Below are positions 10,573 through 20,214 of a stretch of 64,000 nucleotides of DNA, one piece after another. The notes below the pieces were generated by a model. That model was given only the letters and a program-made list of their open reading frames with translations. It was not told the DNA's origin and did not search any database. Numbering within the stretch: position 1 is the stretch's first letter; the number at the start of each line of letters is the position of its first letter. A program made the position numbers and the translations under genes. Source of the stretch: Gemmatimonadota bacterium (GTDB taxonomy: Bacteria > Gemmatimonadota > Gemmatimonadetes > Gemmatimonadales > Gemmatimonadaceae); assembly GCA_016704465.1 (NCBI GenBank), contig JADJAD010000001.1, forward strand, positions 620,001 to 684,000, in the 5' to 3' direction.

Positions 10573-12621
10573 CTAGGCGTCGAAGCCGAGCCGCCACCGA
10601 AGCCCCTCCAGCACGACCCGGCGAGGCGCAGACGCCCCCTGCCACACCCGCCAGAACGCCGTCTGCACATCGAACGGCACGTTCGTCTCCAACTGCTCGA
10701 AGAGATCGAGCAGCGCGTTCCCGTCGTCCAACGCCGTGTCGCTGGGATCTGTCGCCAGCCGGCCGATGGCCCGCTCCAGGGCGGTCCCGACTACCTGCCG
10801 CAGCGACGCTTCGCCGAGCGACAGGAGCTCCAGCTCCTCGGGGGTCAGGGCGCGCGGCAGCAGTGCGCGGCGCATGGCACGCCGGATTGCCCGCCGCGGG
10901 CGTTCCGGAAAATCGGACAGCGGAATGCGCCAGATACGGGCGTTCTCGTCGGCCATGGCGGTCACGTCGCACACGATGTCGTGTGCGTTGCGCCCCACGA
11001 CCGCAACGCGAAATCGGTGCGTCGCCCCGGTGTCGCGCTCGGTGACGGTGACCCGATCGTCTTCAATCTCGGCGGTGACCGCATTGGCCGAGAGGTGCCC
11101 ATCGCGTGGGACCTCCAGCGCCATGAGGGCGGCGGCCGCCGCTGCGGTCCGCGCCGCGGCATCGGGGCCCCGGGCCAGGCGGGTGAGCACGTCGGCACCC
11201 GTCCCGGTCCGCGCATCGTTGCTCTGGCCCAGCTGCAGCGTGGCGCACAACATCGCGCGCAGTCGCCGCGCATCCCCGCTCAGGTCGATGGCCCGCAACG
11301 AGTAGCGCAGTACCTGCTGCGCCTCGATCCCGCCAATGTCGTCGAAGAACCACGCGCACGACGTGAACATGCGCAGCGCGTCGCGCTCCATCTCCAGCAA
11401 CTCGGCCACCCGGCGCTTCGCCTCAACGCTCGCCGTCGGCGGGAGGCACTCGGACGAGAAGGTGCGGCGCGCGTCGGCGTCCCGGCTCACGGCATGCCCG
11501 TAGGCGTCGCGCGCCGCCCACACGTCGCCCAGGTGCGGGGCTCCGTCGCGCTCGAAGATGGTGTGCAGCTCGACCGCCAGTTCGTTGAGCCCGTCGCGCA
11601 ACGGCGTACGCCAGGCCTGGCTCGGGTTGCGCACGCCGTCACTCCGGCAGCCGCAATCCGACCGCCAGCGCTCGACGCCATGCGCGCAGCTCCACGCTGT
11701 GGGGGCCACGAGCTCCACGTCGACCGTGGCCGGATGCCGCGCCAGGAACGACGCATAGTTCTCCACCCGCGCCCCGTGCTGCGTCACCAGCTCGAACACG
11801 CGGGCCAGCGCCATCTCGGCGAACTTGTGATGGTGGCCATACGTCTCGCCGTCGGTGGCCATCGACACGAGCTGCACCGTCGCGTGGCCGTCCGCCGTCG
11901 CGCCTGCCTTCGTCGTGCGGTCCGCCGGCACATCGAGGATCGCCGACGCCCACGCCCCGGCGTCGCGCACCAGCCCCCCGAAGGCGATGCCGTGCGATAG
12001 GTCTCCGTGGTACGTGCACAGGGCAATCGTGCGACCGTTTGAGGTCGTATAACGTCCCGGCAGGCCGTTAGGCGCGCGCGTGAGCACCTGATATGGTGCC
12101 AGCACCGTGAAACGAATCCCCTCCTGTGCCAGCACGTCGAGCGTCTCGTCGTCCACGGCCGTCTCGGGGAGCCAGAACCCCTCGGGGTCGCGCCCGTACC
12201 GCCGCCGGAAGTCGGCGATGCCCCAGCGCACCTCGGTGACCTTGTCGCGCCGCGAGGCGAGCGGGAGGATCACATGGTGGTACGGATGCGCGATGGCGTT
12301 CCCGTGCCCGCCGAGCCGACGACAGCTCGCCCGGTCCGCGGCGATGATGTCGTGATAGGTGTCCGGGGAGTGCTGCTCGAGCCACGTGCTGAGTGTCGGC
12401 CCGACGTTGAACGACAGCTGCTCCAGCGTGTTCACCACGCGGGTGATGCCTCCCCGCGCGCCGGTGACGCGCGCCGCCACGACCGCGCGATAGCACTCAC
12501 GGTCAATGCGCTCGTTCCAGTCGTGATAGGGCGCCGCCGAGGCCTCGGCCTCGATCTCGTCGAAGAACGGGTGCTCGCGCGGCGGCTGGTAGAAATGGGC
12601 GTGTATGACGACGGATCGCAT
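10573..12621 (-). CDS. Glycoside hydrolase family 57 protein with DUF3536 domain
   Basis: A 682-residue cytoplasmic glucan-active enzyme. The start MRSVVIHAHFYQPPREHPF is the typical GH57 opening (H-x-H-F-Y-Q-P). The strand carrying the expected nucleophile is GFWLPETAVDDETLDVLA (Glu near residue 150), and TDGETYGHHHKFAE matches GH57 motif 4 with the expected acid/base Asp. The C-terminal half corresponds to DUF3536. It is 58 bases downstream of glycogen synthase, so it probably trims or rearranges alpha-glucan. Relatives are annotated as amylase, glucanotransferase or branching-like, and I cannot tell which applies. Confidence 0.85.
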   Translation of the reverse strand: MRSVVIHAHFYQPPREHPFFDEIEAEASAAPYHDWNERIDRECYRAVVAARVTGARGGITRVVNTLEQLSFNVGPTLSTWLEQHSPDTYHDIIAADRASCRRLGGHGNAIAHPYHHVILPLASRRDKVTEVRWGIADFRRRYGRDPEGFWLPETAVDDETLDVLAQEGIRFTVLAPYQVLTRAPNGLPGRYTTSNGRTIALCTYHGDLSHGIAFGGLVRDAGAWASAILDVPADRTTKAGATADGHATVQLVSMATDGETYGHHHKFAEMALARVFELVTQHGARVENYASFLARHPATVDVELVAPTAWSCAHGVERWRSDCGCRSDGVRNPSQAWRTPLRDGLNELAVELHTIFERDGAPHLGDVWAARDAYGHAVSRDADARRTFSSECLPPTASVEAKRRVAELLEMERDALRMFTSCAWFFDDIGGIEAQQVLRYSLRAIDLSGDARRLRAMLCATLQLGQSNDARTGTGADVLTRLARGPDAAARTAAAAAALMALEVPRDGHLSANAVTAEIEDDRVTVTERDTGATHRFRVAVVGRNAHDIVCDVTAMADENARIWRIPLSDFPERPRRAIRRAMRRALLPRALTPEELELLSLGEASLRQVVGTALERAIGRLATDPSDTALDDGNALLDLFEQLETNVPFDVQTAFWRVWQGASAPRRVVLEGLRWRLGFDA

Positions 12622-12679
12622 GACGACGAATCGGGACGGCGAGCGATGGCGCGGCGCAGGCCGCGCGGCGAAACGCGGC

Positions 12680-14320
12680 CTACCGCTTCCCGCGCGGCAA
12701 GTGCATCGCGCGGCGGTAGAGTTCGCGGTACTTCAGCTCCGAGCGCTCCCACCCGAAGTCGCGCGCCATCGCCTCGCGCACCATGTTCGTCCAGACCTGC
12801 GGATGGCGATAGTGGTCGATCGCCCGCGCGCACGCCTGGATGAAGTCGGCCTGCGTGTAGTCGTCGAAGAGGAAGCCGGTCACGTTGTCCTCGATCGTGT
12901 CGGCCAGGCCGCCCACCTTGCGGGCCACCGGCAGCGTGCCGTAGCGCTGGGCGCGCATCTGCGTAAGGCCACACGGCTCGTACTGCGAGGGCATCACGAT
13001 CATGTCGGCGCCGGCCAGCAACCGGTGCTCCTGCTCCACCGTGAAGTCGGTCTGCACGCCGATGCGGCCGGGAACCAGCGCCCCCAGCTCCTCGAGGATG
13101 TCCACGTAGCGCTTCTCCCCCTGCCCCAGGAAGATGAACTGCGCGTCGAGCGAGAGGAAACGCGGGCTGCCGAGGATCAGGTCGAGCCCCTTCTGCGCCA
13201 CCATGCGCGCGCTCATCCCGATCACCGGCGTGCCGGGGCGCTCGGGAAGGCCAAAGATGCGCTGCAGCGCGGCCTTGTTCTGCTTCTTCGGCGAGAGCTT
13301 GGCGCGCGAGTAGTTGTACGCGATGAGCGGATCGGTCGCCGGGTTCCAGGTAAGCGTGTCGATCCCGTTGAGGATCCCGACGAACCGTTCGCGCATGCCC
13401 ACGAAGTGGTCGTGCAGGCCGAAGCCGCCGGCCGCCGTGCGCAGCTCGTGCGCGTGCGTCGGACTCACCGTCGTCACCACATCGGCGCACGACATGCCCC
13501 CCTTGAGCATGTTCATCTTGCCGTACCACTCGAACATATGGTGGTTGAAGTACTCCTGCGGCAGCCCGACCTCGGCCATCGCGCTCGGCGCGAAGTGCCC
13601 CTGGAACCCGCCGTTGTGGACCGTGAGCACCGTCCACGTGTTGCGGTAGAAGTCGTTCCCCGTGTCGTACGCCCGCAGATACGCCGGCGCCAGCGCCGTA
13701 TGCCAGTCGTGGCAGTGCATGATGACCGGCGCCGAGCTGACGCGCGGGAGCGCGTTCAGCGAGGCGAGCGCGAAGAACGCCCAGCGCCGGTCGTTGTCTC
13801 CATAGTCACCGCGCGCGTCGCCATAGAGCCCGTCGCGGCCGAAATAGTACTCGTTCTCGATGAAGTAGACGCGCGGCAGGTCGGCGCGCTGTTGCAGCGC
13901 CGCCGACTGGAAGAGCCGCGCATACTCGGCCCGGGGCCCCACCTGCACCGTGAAGGGATCACCGACCGGCACAAAGTCGCTGACCACGTCGCGCACCTGA
14001 CGGTACAGCGGCATGATGAGCGACACGTCCATCCCGGCCTTGAGCTGATACTTCGCGAGGTTTGCCACCGCCTCGCCCAGTCCGCCCGTGCGGGCAAACG
14101 GGGCCAGTTCGGCCACGACGTGCACGACGCTGACCGGAGGACCGGCGGGGGCGTGCAACGGATGGGCGCGCGGCGTCGGCGACGCGGACTTGGGCGCCTC
14201 AGTTTCGCTCGACTCGCCCGCGGCGCCGACTGCGTTGGCAGCGCCGCCCTCCTCGCCCGTCGCCGACTTGCGGGTTCGACGCTTCGTCGTCTTGGCCGCG
14301 CTCTTCTTGCGTGCCGCCAT
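12680..14320 (-). CDS. glgA: Glycogen synthase (ADP/NDP-glucose type), GT5
   Basis: A 546-residue glucosyltransferase that elongates alpha-1,4-glucan from a nucleotide glucose. The N-terminal GT5 domain begins near residue 63 (VVHVVAELAPFARTGGLGEAV, containing the (K/R)TGGL nucleotide-sugar loop). MHCHDWHTALAPAYLRAY and ILNGIDTLTWNPATD are family signatures. The C-terminal Rossmann domain has MSARMVAQKGLDLI and the conserved PSQYEPCGLTQMRAQRYGTLP. Unusual is a 60-residue N-terminal extension rich in Ala, Lys and Arg, then Glu/Ser, before the catalytic domain. It lies 8 bases after the glgP stop, so the two are almost certainly co-transcribed. Confidence 0.93.
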   Translation of the reverse strand: MAARKKSAAKTTKRRTRKSATGEEGGAANAVGAAGESSETEAPKSASPTPRAHPLHAPAGPPVSVVHVVAELAPFARTGGLGEAVANLAKYQLKAGMDVSLIMPLYRQVRDVVSDFVPVGDPFTVQVGPRAEYARLFQSAALQQRADLPRVYFIENEYYFGRDGLYGDARGDYGDNDRRWAFFALASLNALPRVSSAPVIMHCHDWHTALAPAYLRAYDTGNDFYRNTWTVLTVHNGGFQGHFAPSAMAEVGLPQEYFNHHMFEWYGKMNMLKGGMSCADVVTTVSPTHAHELRTAAGGFGLHDHFVGMRERFVGILNGIDTLTWNPATDPLIAYNYSRAKLSPKKQNKAALQRIFGLPERPGTPVIGMSARMVAQKGLDLILGSPRFLSLDAQFIFLGQGEKRYVDILEELGALVPGRIGVQTDFTVEQEHRLLAGADMIVMPSQYEPCGLTQMRAQRYGTLPVARKVGGLADTIEDNVTGFLFDDYTQADFIQACARAIDHYRHPQVWTNMVREAMARDFGWERSELKYRELYRRAMHLPRGKR

Positions 14321-14328
14321 GCCCTATC

Positions 14329-16491
14329 TCACCCGATCGGAGGGTCGTCGCCGGCCAACGCCCCGCGCATGGCCGGCGCATAGTACTGATCCGCGTAGTT
14401 CTGCAGCATGCGGCGCGAGGTGAACTGCTGCCCCGCCACGCGAATCGCATGCTTCATCTTCTGGAGCCAGCCGTGCGGTATTCCGCGCTCGTCACGCGCG
14501 TAGTACAGCGGGATGACCTGTTCCTCCAGCAGACTATAGAAGCGTCCCGCGTCCCACTCGTCAGGCGTTGCCCGCGATGCTGCGGGGGGAATCGCCCAAC
14601 CGTTGAGACCATCGTACCCTTCATGCCACCAGCCGTCGAGGGTCGAAAGCTGCGGGACGCCGTTCAGCGCCGCCTTCATGCCGCTCGTCCCGCTCGCCTC
14701 CATCGGCACGCGCGGGAGGTTGAGCCACAGGTCGACGCCTTGCACCAGACGATGGGCCAGGTGCAGGTCGTAGTCCTCGATGAAGGCCACCCGCCCCTCG
14801 AGCTTCGGGTCGCGCGTGTAGCCGTATACGGTGCGCAGGATCTCCTTCCCGGGCGTGTCGGCGGGGTGCGCCTTGCCGGCGAAAATGATCTGGACCGGTC
14901 GCGAGTTGTTCACCAACAGGGCACGCAGCCGCTCGATGTCCGAGAAGATCAGGTCGGCCCGCTTGTAGGTGGCGAAACGCCGGGCGAAACCGATGGTCAG
15001 CGTATTCGGATTCAACAGCGTCCCCGCCCCGACCACGTGCGTGGCTTCCTTCCAGTGTCGAGCCCAGCGCCGACGCGCCTGCTCGCGCGCGAAGTTCATG
15101 AGGTCGTTCTTGAGCGCGACGTGGGTCTCCCACAGTCGGAGATCATCGAAGTCGAGCACCTCTTCCCACAGGGCCGGATCCTCGACCCGGCTCCCCCAGT
15201 CGTGGCCGAAATGGTGGTCGAACAGCGCCATCATCTCGCGGGACATCCAGGTCGCCTTGTGCACCCCGTTGGTCACGTGTCCGATCGGAACCTTCTCCAC
15301 CTCCCGATCCGGCCACAGCGGCGTCCAGATCTGGCGTGAGACCTCGCCGTGACGACGGGCCACGCCGTTGACGTAGCGCGACAGCCGTAGCGCGCACACG
15401 GTCATGTGGAAGCTCCCCTCGCTCTCCGTCGGATGCTGCCCGATCTCGAGGAACTGCTCGCGCGTGATGCCCATGGGCTCCCACACCGGACCCGCGCACT
15501 GCTCCACCTGCTGGAACGAAAAGGTGTCATGTCCGGCCGGCACCGGCGTATGCGTCGTGAAAACGCTCGACGCCCGCACCATCTGGACCGCCTCATCGAA
15601 CGACATCCCGACCTCGAGATGTTCACGCAACCGTTCCAGATGCATGAACGCGGCGTGCCCTTCGTTGGCGTGCCACGCGGCCGGGGCAATGTTGAGGGCG
15701 CGAAGAATGCGCACTCCCCCGACACCAAGAAGCCACTCCTGCCGCAGTCGGACATCCGGACCGCCCGTATACAGCTTGGATGTCAAATCGCGATCGGCCG
15801 GATCGTTCTGCTCGAGATTCGAATCGATCAGGTAGACCGGGACGCGCCCCACATGCATGCGCCACGCCGAGAGGTAGATGTCACGGCCAAAGGTGCGGAC
15901 CTTCGTAAGCCACGGTTCCTTGCCCGGAAGCAGGACCTGCTCGAGCGGCGTGTTCACGACGTCGAACACCTCGTCGGAGTCCTCCTGCCAGCCGTCGAGC
16001 CGGAGCTTCTGGTCGAAATACCCGCGCGTGTAGTACAGCCCGATGCCGACCAGCGGGATGCCGAGGTCCGACGACGACTTGCAGTGGTCGCCCGCCAGCA
16101 CGCCCAGACCGCCGGAATAGATCGGCACGGAGTTGTGCAGCCCGAACTCGGCGCAGAAGTACGCGATCGTCCCGCCACCGGCCGCCACCTCGCCATGCCG
16201 GCCCTTGAACCAGGTGTTGTCGAACGACTGGTCACGCTTGAAGTCGGACATGACCCGGTCGTACAGGTCCAGGAAAACCGGATCGCGTGCCAGTTCGCTC
16301 AGGCGCTCGGGGGCGACGCGCCGCAGGATCGAGATGGGATTGTGTCGCGTGAGGTGCCAGAGCGGCTCATCGACCAGGGCGAACAGATGGCGGGCGTTTC
16401 GGCTCCAGCTCCACGACAGGTTCGTGGCGACGGGGCCGAGCCCAGCGATGCGTTCGGGGAGATACGGGATTTTGACTCGATCGACAGACAT
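14329..16491 (-). CDS. glgP: Alpha-glucan phosphorylase (GT35, DUF3417 type)
   Basis: A 720-residue pyridoxal-phosphate enzyme that releases glucose 1-phosphate from alpha-glucan. The N-terminus (LPERIAGLGPVATNLSWSWS) is the DUF3417 region typical of the shorter bacterial and archaeal phosphorylases. HNSVPIYSGGLGVLAGDH and WHANEGHAAFMHLERLRE are catalytic-core motifs. The cofactor lysine is in EASGTSGMKAALNGVPQLS near residue 610. The gene heads the minus-strand run glgP-glgA-GH57, giving synthesis, trimming and mobilisation in one operon. The start ATG at 16491 matches family length. Confidence 0.93.
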   Translation of the reverse strand: MSVDRVKIPYLPERIAGLGPVATNLSWSWSRNARHLFALVDEPLWHLTRHNPISILRRVAPERLSELARDPVFLDLYDRVMSDFKRDQSFDNTWFKGRHGEVAAGGGTIAYFCAEFGLHNSVPIYSGGLGVLAGDHCKSSSDLGIPLVGIGLYYTRGYFDQKLRLDGWQEDSDEVFDVVNTPLEQVLLPGKEPWLTKVRTFGRDIYLSAWRMHVGRVPVYLIDSNLEQNDPADRDLTSKLYTGGPDVRLRQEWLLGVGGVRILRALNIAPAAWHANEGHAAFMHLERLREHLEVGMSFDEAVQMVRASSVFTTHTPVPAGHDTFSFQQVEQCAGPVWEPMGITREQFLEIGQHPTESEGSFHMTVCALRLSRYVNGVARRHGEVSRQIWTPLWPDREVEKVPIGHVTNGVHKATWMSREMMALFDHHFGHDWGSRVEDPALWEEVLDFDDLRLWETHVALKNDLMNFAREQARRRWARHWKEATHVVGAGTLLNPNTLTIGFARRFATYKRADLIFSDIERLRALLVNNSRPVQIIFAGKAHPADTPGKEILRTVYGYTRDPKLEGRVAFIEDYDLHLAHRLVQGVDLWLNLPRVPMEASGTSGMKAALNGVPQLSTLDGWWHEGYDGLNGWAIPPAASRATPDEWDAGRFYSLLEEQVIPLYYARDERGIPHGWLQKMKHAIRVAGQQFTSRRMLQNYADQYYAPAMRGALAGDDPPIG

Positions 16492-16701
16492 GGGGGGGCA
16501 ACTTAATGGGGCTGGACCACGAGGCGTAACCGTTTACAGCAGCGCTGGAAACGACGGCCCCCGTTCAGCATGAGAGGGTGAACGGGGTGACGAGTGAAGA
16601 ACAGTGAGCCTAGTTGACTCGTCCGCCATTCGGGAGGTGCCCACGGGTCGGCATCGACGATCCGGACGCGCCAGTCCGCCCGAAAGGGCGCCCCGCGACC
16701 C
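16492..16701 (-). promoter_or_regulatory. Intergenic leader upstream of glgP
   Basis: A 210-base gap between the symporter stop and the glgP start, both on the minus strand. It should hold the promoter of the alpha-glucan operon, and it has the lower GC content expected of one (for example around 16500-16540). No consensus pair of promoter boxes or terminator stood out, and I see no gene in it. Confidence 0.3.
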
Positions 16702-18297
16702 TCACCCCCGCCCCCCCAGATGCACCCGCCGCGCCACCTCGGCGAACTTCGCCCGCGCCTCCGGGTCACGGCTCACCAGCGACACCACGATCCCCACCGC
16801 AAACGACAGCGGGATCGAGACGAGCGCTGGGTTCTTGAGCGGAAACCACGCCGACTCGTGCTGCAGAATGTCCACCTGGATCGTCGGCGACAGGTAGATC
16901 AGCAGCACGGTCGCGAGGGCACCCACCAGCATGCTGGACACGACACCCATCGTCGTGCACCCACGCCAGAAGATCGACAGCAGCAGCGCCGGGAAGTTCG
17001 CGCTCGCGGCAATCGCGAAGGCCAGCGATACCATATACGCCACATTCTGCCCCTTGAACGTGATGCCGAGCATGACGGCGATGACGCCCAGCACCACGGT
17101 CGCAATGCGCGCCACCCGCAACTGCTCGATCGGCGTCGCCTCTCCCTTGCGGGCCACGCTCACCCACAGGTCGTGCGACAACGCCGCCGCCCCCGAGAGC
17201 GTGAGCCCGGCCACGACCGCCAGGATCGTCGCAAAGGCCACCGCGGCAATGAAGCCGAGGAATGGCGTCCCCCCCAGCACCTCGGCCAGGAGCGGTGCCG
17301 CCATGTTCCCCCCCTTGTCCACCGCCACGATCGCCTCGGGGGTGACCAGCACCATCGCCCCGAATCCCAGGATGAAGGTCATCAGGTAGAAGAAGCCGAT
17401 CAGCCCCGTCGCATAGAACACCGACTTTCGCGCCGCCTGGGCGTCGGGCACCGTATAGAACCGCATGAGGATGTGCGGCAGCCCCGCCGTGCCGAACATC
17501 AGCGCCATGCCCAGCGACACCGCATCCCACGGATTGGCCACCAGCTTTCCGGGCGCAAGCACCGTCGCCCCGTAGCGCTCCGCCGCCGCCGAAAAGAGCG
17601 CCAGCGGGCTCCACGAGAACTTCGACAGCACCAACGCCGCCAGGATCGTCGCCCCGCCCAGCAGCAGGAACGCCTTCACGATCTGCACCCACGTCGTCGC
17701 GATCATCCCGCCGAACAGCACGTACGCGATCATCGCGATCCCGACCACCACGATCGCGGTCTCGTACGACAGTCCGAACATCAGCTTGATCAGCCCACCG
17801 GCACCGACCATCTGGGCGATCAGGTAGAAGATCACCGTGGCCAGCGTCCCGATGGCCGCCGCGATGCGCACCGGCGTCTGGCGCATGCGCGCCGCAACCA
17901 CGTCGGCAAAGGTGTACTTGCCCAGGTTGCGCAGCGGCTCGGCGATCAGGAACAGGACCACCGGCCACCCCACCAGCCATCCCGTGGAGTAGATGAGCCC
18001 ATCGAAGCCGGTGGTCGAGACCAGGCCGGCGATCCCGAGGAACGACGCAGCGCTCATGTAGTCGCCGGCGAGCGCGAATCCGTTCTGCCCCGCCGAGATC
18101 GAGCGGCCGGCCGCGTAGAAGTCCTCGGTCGTACGGGTCTTGCGCGCCGCCCAGTAGGTGATGCCGAGCGTGACCGAGATGAAGGCGAAGAAGAACCCCA
18201 TCGCGACCGCGTTAGGCTCGCCGATGCTGGTGGTCCGCGCGGCGTTTTCGCCGCCAGCCGCCACCTGCAGCAGCGCCGCCGAGAGGGCGGCGCTCAC
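16702..18297 (-). CDS. Sodium:solute symporter family protein (ActP-like)
   Basis: A 531-residue inner-membrane symporter of the SSF type, close to cation/acetate symporters. The signature region GFALAGDYMSAASFLGIAGL, then YSTGWLVGWPVVLFLIAEPLRN, and about 13 hydrophobic segments are visible. GTSGLPH in relatives appears here as GTAGLPHILMRFYTVPDA. The start is GTG 18297, whose GTGA overlaps the TGA of the DUF485 gene; this matches the usual yjcH-actP overlap, and the open frame further upstream is a shadow of DUF485. It probably takes up acetate or a similar short carboxylate with sodium or protons; the substrate is inferred from family and partner only. Confidence 0.88.
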   Translation of the reverse strand: MSAALSAALLQVAAGGENAARTTSIGEPNAVAMGFFFAFISVTLGITYWAARKTRTTEDFYAAGRSISAGQNGFALAGDYMSAASFLGIAGLVSTTGFDGLIYSTGWLVGWPVVLFLIAEPLRNLGKYTFADVVAARMRQTPVRIAAAIGTLATVIFYLIAQMVGAGGLIKLMFGLSYETAIVVVGIAMIAYVLFGGMIATTWVQIVKAFLLLGGATILAALVLSKFSWSPLALFSAAAERYGATVLAPGKLVANPWDAVSLGMALMFGTAGLPHILMRFYTVPDAQAARKSVFYATGLIGFFYLMTFILGFGAMVLVTPEAIVAVDKGGNMAAPLLAEVLGGTPFLGFIAAVAFATILAVVAGLTLSGAAALSHDLWVSVARKGEATPIEQLRVARIATVVLGVIAVMLGITFKGQNVAYMVSLAFAIAASANFPALLLSIFWRGCTTMGVVSSMLVGALATVLLIYLSPTIQVDILQHESAWFPLKNPALVSIPLSFAVGIVVSLVSRDPEARAKFAEVARRVHLGGRG

Positions 18298-18560
18298 TTC
18301 GACAGCTCCGCCAGCTCGCGGTCGTAATAGTCGTTGGCCCACCGCACGTAGCCCCACGTGAGCAGCCACGACACCACGATCACCAGCGCCCCCAGCAGGA
18401 TCCCCACGCTCAGCCCGGGGACGACGAGTGACCCCATCAGCGCCGGATTGAAGGCGATGAGCAGGATGAAGCCGAAGTAGATGACGATCATCGTCAGCGT
18501 CAATGCGATGGCGATGCGCATCCGCAGGGCCGACAGGACACGAAGGCGCTCTTCGTTCAT
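18294..18560 (-). CDS. DUF485 membrane protein, symporter partner
   Basis: An 88-residue protein with two membrane helices (about 14-36 and 49-70) in a YjcH/DUF485 arrangement, ending WANDYYDRELAELSK. DUF485 genes usually precede SSF acetate-type symporters, as here, with a 4-base GTGA overlap indicating translational coupling. The biochemical role of DUF485 is not established; it is thought to be an accessory to the transporter. Confidence 0.88.
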   Translation of the reverse strand: MNEERLRVLSALRMRIAIALTLTMIVIYFGFILLIAFNPALMGSLVVPGLSVGILLGALVIVVSWLLTWGYVRWANDYYDRELAELSK

Positions 18561-18600
18561 GGGGGAGCGGAAGGCGGGAAGAAGGGGAAGCCGGAGACGA

Positions 18601-20130
18601 CTACGAGGGGGTCAACGTGTGGGGGTGTGGGACATGCTGCAAGTCATCGCCCCGAATCGACCATGGTGCGCCCGTGCCCCGGTCCACGCGCCCCGCCGCC
18701 TTCTCCCCCTCTACAACGCCTCCCCTCCCCTCAACCTCTCGCTGCACACTTGCAGCGAGCGCATCCACCATGCTCCCGTCCAGCTTGGCCCCGCGTTCCT
18801 GGTCCAGGATGGCGAGCGCCTTGTCCACGGGCATGCCGGCCCGATACGGACGATTGGCGGTCAGCGCCTCGTAGATGTCGGCCACGACGAGGGCGCGTGC
18901 AGGAGCGTCCAGCTCGTCGCCGCGAAGCTTCCACGGGTATCCGCTCCCGTCCAGCTTCTCGTGGTGCGTCGCAGCCTGGCGCGCAAACGAGGCAAACGCC
19001 GGAACGCGACCGAGAATTTCCCACGTGTAGATCGGGTGCGCCTGTACGGCCGCGCGCTCGGCATCGTCGAGCGGACCGTTCTTGTCGAGGATGCGATTGC
19101 TGACCCCGACCTTGCCGATGTCGTGCAGCAGGCCCGCCCGCCGCGTACGGCGCATCGACGCGGCGTCGAAGCCGACCTGCTCCCCGATCGCGCATGCGTA
19201 CATCGCCACGTTCGACGAGTGCGCGTAGGTAAACGGCGACTTGGCGTCGATGATCTCGGCGAACGCCTCGGCCACGCGATCGAGGCCGGCGTCGTCGACG
19301 TCGCGCGCGCTGACCGACGGCTCGAGCGTCAGGACGTGCGCCTCGACATCGGGGGCGACGACCCCGCTCCACCACGAGCGGTCCCGTCGCCAGCCCAGCA
19401 CCAGGTCCACGAGCGCCGGATCGAACCAGCGCCCTCGACGCTCGCGCAGGACCTTGAGCGCCTCGTCCGGTCCCCCTTTCGCCAGGAAGACCTCGGCCGT
19501 CTGGGCGATGTTGAGGATCCGCGAAAAGAGCGGGATGTCGTCGCCGCGTTTGCCGCCCGGGTAGCCGTTGCCGTTCCAGTGCTCGTCCAGCGAGTGGATC
19601 GCGCCAACCGTTTCGTTGGGAAAGCCCAATCGACGCGCGATGTCGGCGCCGCGGTCGCAGCGGGCCGCGATCAGTTCCTGCGTCACTTGCTCCTGGCGGG
19701 CGATCCCCAGGAAGTACTGCATGCGCGTGAAGATCGACGCCGACTGCCCACTGCTCTGCCACGTCGCCAGCGCCAGCTGCATCTTCTGGTCCCAGTCCAC
19801 GACCTTCATCTGCGGCTTGATGGCCTGGTCGTCCGAGCCGAAGAGCGCGGCCATGCGCGACGCATTGGACGAACAGCCGGCATCCTTCAGCAGCAAGGCG
19901 TAGTACAGCGCCGCCAGCCGCTCGTCGTCCATCCCGAGCTCGGCCCCCAAGCGCATGCCGATGACACAGGCGCGCACGGAGTGGCCCAGCGGCTGCCCCT
20001 CGGTGAGGTCGAGGGCGCGCGAGAGTGACGACACCACCTCGGAGAGCGCGATGCGGGGCGCCGTCTCGCCGGCCGGTGCGGGTGGCGCCAGCGGTCGGGA
20101 GTCTTCACCCGGAAGTTGGTCGATCGCCAT
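18601..20130 (-). CDS. HD-GYP domain protein (c-di-GMP phosphodiesterase family)
   Basis: A 509-residue cytoplasmic protein with two HD-type halves. The first (about 35-180, LGHSVRACVIGMRLGAELG) is a degenerate HD region. The second, C-terminal, has AHSSNVAMYACAIGEQVG, LLHDIGKVGVSNRILD and ATHHEKLDGSGYPWKLRGDEL, so the HD pair, the HHE and the GYP signature are all intact. Such proteins hydrolyse cyclic di-GMP. The start is ATG 20130 (MAIDQLPGEDSR), with CAGGA about 9 bases upstream; the frame continues upstream but with no family-like sequence. It stands alone after the symporter pair. Confidence 0.88.
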   Translation of the reverse strand: MAIDQLPGEDSRPLAPPAPAGETAPRIALSEVVSSLSRALDLTEGQPLGHSVRACVIGMRLGAELGMDDERLAALYYALLLKDAGCSSNASRMAALFGSDDQAIKPQMKVVDWDQKMQLALATWQSSGQSASIFTRMQYFLGIARQEQVTQELIAARCDRGADIARRLGFPNETVGAIHSLDEHWNGNGYPGGKRGDDIPLFSRILNIAQTAEVFLAKGGPDEALKVLRERRGRWFDPALVDLVLGWRRDRSWWSGVVAPDVEAHVLTLEPSVSARDVDDAGLDRVAEAFAEIIDAKSPFTYAHSSNVAMYACAIGEQVGFDAASMRRTRRAGLLHDIGKVGVSNRILDKNGPLDDAERAAVQAHPIYTWEILGRVPAFASFARQAATHHEKLDGSGYPWKLRGDELDAPARALVVADIYEALTANRPYRAGMPVDKALAILDQERGAKLDGSMVDALAASVQREVEGRGGVVEGEKAAGRVDRGTGAPWSIRGDDLQHVPHPHTLTPS

Positions 20131-20214
20131 GCGTGCGTCCTGCCGGGGTAAAGGCCTATTGAGGGACGCGTCGCGCATGCGATCGGAAACGGGAGTGCCA
20201 GCATTTCGTGGTGC

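Noticed and set aside
9286..12000. 904-codon plus-strand open frame opposite the GH57 and ATP-grasp genes
   Set aside because: The translation is Arg/His/Gly-rich low complexity without domain or ribosome binding site, across the boundary of two good minus-strand genes.
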